Source: Candidatus Kapaibacterium sp.
Lineage (GTDB): Bacteria > Bacteroidota > Ignavibacteria > Kapaibacteriales > UBA2268
Reading direction: 5' to 3'
Length of the DNA: 64,000 nucleotides
Assembly (NCBI GenBank): GCA_938031175.1
Contig: CALHGZ010000004.1
Location: 131,635-195,634, forward strand
Shown: one piece after another, positions 59,215 to 64,000 of the stretch
Layout of the letters: each line of letters opens with the position of its first letter
Position numbering within the stretch: position 1 is the stretch's first letter
Made by a program: the position numbers and the translations under genes
The notes under the pieces: model-generated
Databases searched by the model: none
What the model was told of the DNA's origin: nothing
The model's input: only the letters and a program-made list of their open reading frames with translations

Positions 59215-60927
59215 TTACTTCAGATTAGCAAGTTTTTCGGCTTCAGGGAATAATTCTATTGATTTTTTAACAACTTTATCTTGTGTATAGAATATTTCAA
59301 GGTATTTGCTTCTATTCCAAATAGAACGAGCAATGTTTGCTTTAATCATGGTATGAATATATTCAGAGTCTTTTTTATAATTTTCCTCGTTCCAATTTAT
59401 TTCTTTTGATATAATAAAATTTTTAAATTCAGAAATAATTTGATCGTCAATAGTAAAATTTTTTAGAAAAGAATTAAAATCATCGGAAAACTTTTTTTTG
59501 ATTTCCTTACCGTATCGATTCATATAATGAGCTGAAAATTCAAAAAATGCATTTTTATTTCTGATATTACGTGAAAGGATTGTAATTGTATCAGGTTTTA
59601 TAATAAAATCAGGTATTATTCCGCCGCTACTTAAAACCATTCTTCCAGATTTTGTGCGGTGTATATCAAATGTATCTATTGCGTAATAATTCTTTTTACT
59701 TGATTTGTCTGAATTATTGTTGATGTGCTTGATAATTAATTTGTTGTTTTTTATTTCAATTTCTTCGGTTTCTTTGTTAAAATTTTTTATGATTTTTTCG
59801 ATTGATTGCTCCAGATTAGCTCCTTCTTCGGGTTCAATGCGTCCTACAAGATTTCTGTATTTTTCTTTATCTTTGTAGGGTCTTTGTATACATCTGCCCG
59901 ATGGGGTGTAATATTTCGCAATTGTTATTCTAAAAGCTGATCCATCACCGGGTTTGTATTGTCTTTGTACTAATCCTTTTCCATAAGAGGTTTCGCCAAC
60001 AATTAGACCCCTGTCTAAATCTTGAATAGCTCCAGCTAAGATTTCGCTTGCTGAAGCTGAGCCCTGGTCAATTAAGACAATTAATGGTATATCTTTTAAA
60101 ATTCCGTTGATTGAAGCAAGTGAGTAGCTAACATCAGTTGGTCTCCTTCCTTTAGTAAATACAATTGTATCGCCTTGCTTGAGGAATAATTGTGCCATTT
60201 CGACTGCTTGGTCATAAAGACCACCGGGATTACCTCTTAGATCTAATATTATTTTTTTTATTCCTTCGCTAAGTAAAGATTTTGAAGCGTTATATATTTC
60301 ATCGTAAGTTGTTGATGCAAATCTTTCGACTTTTATGAAGCCTATATCGGTGCCATCAATTTTGTAATATGTCTGCACGCTGGCATTTGGTATCTTATCC
60401 CGAATGATGGTAAATCTGAGTAATTCTGGTTCATTTGCTCTTATGATGCCAAGTTCGACTTTTGTGCCTTTTTTACCTTTAAGCATTTTTGGAACTTCGC
60501 TTCTGTCTATTCCGACAACATCTTTACCATCGATTGTTACTATTTTGTCATTCGATTGGATTCCCATTTCTTCACTTGGTCCACCTGGTATGGGGGCAAC
60601 CACAACTATTGTGTCATTTATGATATCAAATTCAATTCCTACTCCTTCAAAACTACCTTCGAAATCTTCATCAACTTTTTTCATTTGCTCAGCAGTAAGA
60701 TATACTGAATGGACATCGAGTTCATTGAGCATACCTTTAATAGCCGATTCTGTTAATTTGTTTACATCTACATCTTCGACATAGTTCCTATAAGCTGTAT
60801 TTAATACGAATTCAAATTTTTTTATTTGGTTGTATATGTTATCGCTTGAAATAACGGGATGGATTAAAAATCCTATTATAATTCCAATAAATATGGTTGA
60901 TAATGTCAGAAGCAATTTATTTTTCAT
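59215..60927 (-). CDS. Carboxy-terminal processing protease (S41, PDZ)
   Basis: DVHSVYLTAEQ, PDZ region, KIILDLRGNPGGL, DQGSASASEILAGAIQDLDRGLIVGETSYGKGLVQ. Confidence 0.93.
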   Translation of the reverse strand: MKNKLLLTLSTIFIGIIIGFLIHPVISSDNIYNQIKKFEFVLNTAYRNYVEDVDVNKLTESAIKGMLNELDVHSVYLTAEQMKKVDEDFEGSFEGVGIEFDIINDTIVVVAPIPGGPSEEMGIQSNDKIVTIDGKDVVGIDRSEVPKMLKGKKGTKVELGIIRANEPELLRFTIIRDKIPNASVQTYYKIDGTDIGFIKVERFASTTYDEIYNASKSLLSEGIKKIILDLRGNPGGLYDQAVEMAQLFLKQGDTIVFTKGRRPTDVSYSLASINGILKDIPLIVLIDQGSASASEILAGAIQDLDRGLIVGETSYGKGLVQRQYKPGDGSAFRITIAKYYTPSGRCIQRPYKDKEKYRNLVGRIEPEEGANLEQSIEKIIKNFNKETEEIEIKNNKLIIKHINNNSDKSSKKNYYAIDTFDIHRTKSGRMVLSSGGIIPDFIIKPDTITILSRNIRNKNAFFEFSAHYMNRYGKEIKKKFSDDFNSFLKNFTIDDQIISEFKNFIISKEINWNEENYKKDSEYIHTMIKANIARSIWNRSKYLEIFYTQDKVVKKSIELFPEAEKLANLK

Positions 60928-61004
60928 ATTTTCGCAACCTTTTAAAGAATAATTGAAAATTGTATTATAGCAATAATGACGTTTTATTAAGATAAAATTT
61001 TGTA

Positions 61005-64000
61005 TTAACGTGATATTATGATTTTTTCAGTATGTATAAGAGTGAGGCTTTGCATCTTTATAAAATAAATTCCCGGTGGCAATGAGCTAATGTTTATGAA
61101 ATAGTCATAAATACCGTTATCATTCAATTTTACTAAATCATTAAATACAATTTGTCCGAGTGAATTATACAATGAAATATCGATAGTTTCATTTTTAGGT
61201 AAACTGAACTCGGTAGTTATTATGTTAGAACTTGGGTTTGGAGTAAATGGTTTGATGTAGAATTTATCGGAAACTTTGTTGATGTCCATTCTCAAAGAAA
61301 TACCACATCTTGATTTGGCTGTATAGTTTAGTTCAGTTCCTTCACCTTTTAGAATTAAGGATTTTACATTACAATTGAACTCAATTTCCAATGTATCATA
61401 ATCTGGATTTGAGTGGATTGATAATGGATGATAACAAAGAAAAAGTGAAACTGTATCGCCTGGTTCAATTATAATTGGATATTGACTTTGTGGGCTTGAA
61501 AATAAAGTGTTTTGTTTGAAATAAGTTTGTTCTATTTTAAATGGGAATTTACCGTAATTATAAATTGAAATTGAATCGCACCAAATTGAACCAATTCTTT
61601 GTTGTTTAAATTCATTGATATTGCTGGAATTCTCAAAACCAACAAGCTCAATTGTAAAACCTTTGATGCTATTTTCTACTGTTGTTTGAAAACCTGCGGA
61701 ATCAGTAATTGCTATTTTGTAATAAGCATCAAAAAAAGGGTTTATTACATTTACTTTGCAAATTGATACTCTTGGGTTGAATTGTTCAATATTAATAGAG
61801 CAATTAATATTTTCTAAAATTTCAATTTTTTCGATTCCGTAATCATAGTTCAAGGAATCAGTTAAGAAAATGATAAATTCCTGATTACAAGGGTCGTTAT
61901 GTGTTGAAAATTGAGGTGGATTATCATCAGCAAGTGCATTAAATATTAAATATGCAAGCTCACGCTCTCCGCAATCATCTGAGATTACAAGGGTATCAAT
62001 GTATTTACCGCTTATCTTACTTTCAAAACAAATTTTTATGGGTAATTTATCACCTGGGGAGAAATTAAATGGAAGTGGACTTGAAACGTAGAAGTAAGAG
62101 TTTTGAGATTTAAAATTTGCAGCTGATAAAATTCTATTGAATTTCCCGTAATTTTCAATTTCTATTTCAAAACAATGCGTAAAGTCTTTTCTAACAATAG
62201 TGTCAATTATAGTAACCTCCGCTTTTTCGTTTCTTGTAGGTTTTAAGGTAAAGCCAGGTATATCAAATTCTTTCTTTGAAGTTAGACCAGCAGAATCTTT
62301 TGCTATAATTGTAAAACTGCCGTCGAAATAGATATTATTCAATTGTGCTTCGAATTTAACAGATTCTTTTGGTGGTTTAAATGCTTCGATAGTAAGGGTT
62401 ACATTATTGAGACTTTCAATTGGTGTGTAAATTTCAGTAATTTTTGAATCATTTGCAGTAGAATCATAGATTACACCGTCTATTTTATAGCAAGTGAGTG
62501 ATGCGGTAATCTCTGGTGGTTGAAAATCCAATCTTTTGAAATTCATTCCACCAAAATATCCGTAAGAATTGGCAATACCATAACCATAAACGTATATTCC
62601 AAAAGGTTCGTCGGCAGATATGACTGAAGCTCCATCTCTCATTTTTAACCATGTATAGTAATATTCTGTATTTGGAATGGGTTTGAAATTAGCCGGGGGT
62701 ATAGCTGAACCGTTAAGTCGTAAGCTTTTTATGGCGTTTTCAGGTGCTACTATTGTTAAATATTGTTGTATATAAACTTTAGACCATTCTTTTGTATCAT
62801 TCTTCCATTCATAAGCTTGTATATTTATGAAGCGATAAAATTTATCGAATTGTTCAACTGGAGGGATTATCATCATAAAAGGATCACTTAATGCACCTAT
62901 ACCTTCGGTTTGAGAAGTTTTTTTGTATTGGGCAACTAAAATTGGGGCAGATGCTGTTACAAATAATGGCTCCATTAAATTATCTTCGTATAACTCTCCT
63001 TTGTTAAGAGTAGCGACTAATTCGTCATTTATATATAGTTCAGTATTATCGTATGCTGCAATTATTCTATAAATATCAATATCAGGATCATAATTGTCAG
63101 TATCATTTTTTGTAGTGTCTTTAGGCTGAGGATATGGTACAATCAATGCATTCTTGCCCCAAGATTTAATTGGAGGCATTTGTTCACAGATGAAATCACG
63201 TGATGGAGATTTACCAGATAGGCTAATAGGTATGGTTGCTCTTTGGTGACCAGCAAATACTGATATTGGTTTGTCGGATATTATTTCAGTACCTGATAAA
63301 TCCCTAGTCCAATTTTCACTATCTATTTTGGCTTGAACTAAATAAACATTGCCTCGATTTAATTTGATTCTCTGGGTTTTGAGATCGTTCGAATGCGTTT
63401 TAGTTGATGGTATGATTGTTATATTGGTATTATCTTCAGTAGCAACAATAGCAAATTGCGAAGGTGTACTACTTGAATTTATATAATTTACAATAGTTGA
63501 ACCATCACTGTTGTATGTTAAAATAAGGTATTCAGTTCCCAAAGCTTCAGTAGGTAATACTAAAAAAGCATCGCTTGTCATTACTGATTGAGAATGGGCA
63601 TAAACAGTTACATCTTTATCTGTAACAATATGGAATGATTGATTGCTAATTTTTTCATTTTGGGAATTAACTATTAAATTACCGCTATCATTAAAACCTA
63701 AAAGCTCGAAATCCCAATAAGATTGTTTAAAAATATAAATTTCATTTATATTGTTTATTGTAAAATTTTGCGTGAATGTTCTGTTGTTTCTATTTTTATA
63801 AGTGATTGTTCCAGAGGTTGGTTCGTATGCTACAATAAATAAATAGAGTGAATCACCATATTTAAGAATATCTGTATTAGAACCGCGATTATTATGAAAG
63901 TTAGGTAGAAATGTAACCCAAAAATCCCTTCCCTTGCTTTTGGCAAATTCCTGAGTGATACAATCATCAGTAAGCAATAAAATTAGTATGAAAAATACTA
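61005..64000 (-). CDS. Secreted surface protein with IgGFc-binding-like N-terminal domain and T9SS type A sorting domain (5' truncated)
   Basis: N-terminal SKGRDFWVTFLPNF...VTVYAHSQSVMTSDAFLVLP; C-terminal IKPFTPNPSSNIITTEFSLPKNETIDISLYNSLGQIVF...PPGIYFIKMQSLTLIHTEKIIISR. The frame stays open upstream of the called TTG to the window edge. Confidence 0.85.
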   Translation of the reverse strand, partial: VFFILILLLTDDCITQEFAKSKGRDFWVTFLPNFHNNRGSNTDILKYGDSLYLFIVAYEPTSGTITYKNRNNRTFTQNFTINNINEIYIFKQSYWDFELLGFNDSGNLIVNSQNEKISNQSFHIVTDKDVTVYAHSQSVMTSDAFLVLPTEALGTEYLILTYNSDGSTIVNYINSSSTPSQFAIVATEDNTNITIIPSTKTHSNDLKTQRIKLNRGNVYLVQAKIDSENWTRDLSGTEIISDKPISVFAGHQRATIPISLSGKSPSRDFICEQMPPIKSWGKNALIVPYPQPKDTTKNDTDNYDPDIDIYRIIAAYDNTELYINDELVATLNKGELYEDNLMEPLFVTASAPILVAQYKKTSQTEGIGALSDPFMMIIPPVEQFDKFYRFINIQAYEWKNDTKEWSKVYIQQYLTIVAPENAIKSLRLNGSAIPPANFKPIPNTEYYYTWLKMRDGASVISADEPFGIYVYGYGIANSYGYFGGMNFKRLDFQPPEITASLTCYKIDGVIYDSTANDSKITEIYTPIESLNNVTLTIEAFKPPKESVKFEAQLNNIYFDGSFTIIAKDSAGLTSKKEFDIPGFTLKPTRNEKAEVTIIDTIVRKDFTHCFEIEIENYGKFNRILSAANFKSQNSYFYVSSPLPFNFSPGDKLPIKICFESKISGKYIDTLVISDDCGERELAYLIFNALADDNPPQFSTHNDPCNQEFIIFLTDSLNYDYGIEKIEILENINCSINIEQFNPRVSICKVNVINPFFDAYYKIAITDSAGFQTTVENSIKGFTIELVGFENSSNINEFKQQRIGSIWCDSISIYNYGKFPFKIEQTYFKQNTLFSSPQSQYPIIIEPGDTVSLFLCYHPLSIHSNPDYDTLEIEFNCNVKSLILKGEGTELNYTAKSRCGISLRMDINKVSDKFYIKPFTPNPSSNIITTEFSLPKNETIDISLYNSLGQIVFNDLVKLNDNGIYDYFINISSLPPGIYFIKMQSLTLIHTEKIIISR

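Noticed and set aside
60404-60784. 126-aa plus-strand ORF opposite the S41 protease
   Set aside because: Ser/Thr/Pro-rich antisense shadow; PDZ and S41 motifs are on the other strand.
1-64000. CRISPR arrays, IS elements, prophage or defence islands
   Set aside because: No regularly spaced repeats, transposase, integrase, phage structural, toxin-antitoxin or restriction motifs were seen in the ORFs.

Overview
AT-rich, gene-dense bacterial chromosomal segment. Gene content suggests the FCB group, possibly an Ignavibacteria/Kapabacteria/Chlorobi-like lineage (inference from a T9SS C-terminal sorting domain, many OmpA/beta-barrel proteins, a Bacteroidetes-like serine palmitoyltransferase and flagellar genes). 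Most of the window is housekeeping: a Na+-translocating biotin decarboxylase (oadGAB-like), gcvT, pgi, queC, glgA, hslVU, coaE, aat, PBP1A, ssb, mlaD-like, pyrE, trkAH, ctpA-like and one tRNA-Glu. It also holds a compact flagellar filament locus (flagellin-fliS-fliD-flaG-flgN/fliT-like-flgM-like) with a near-consensus sigma28 promoter, several OmpA-family envelope proteins, and a T9SS-sorted surface protein cut by the right edge. I see no CRISPR array, IS element, prophage or rRNA. The best candidate for an undescribed system is the minus-strand cluster at about 42.8-49.7 kb: a single-TM protein with a large periplasmic region (GldM-like architecture), two apparently paralogous outer-membrane barrel proteins, a terminator-like hairpin, and a VWA-OmpA protein. 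A second unusual signal is that all five convergent gene junctions have stop codons 0-6 nt apart or overlapping. Product calls come from reading translated motifs; no database search was possible.
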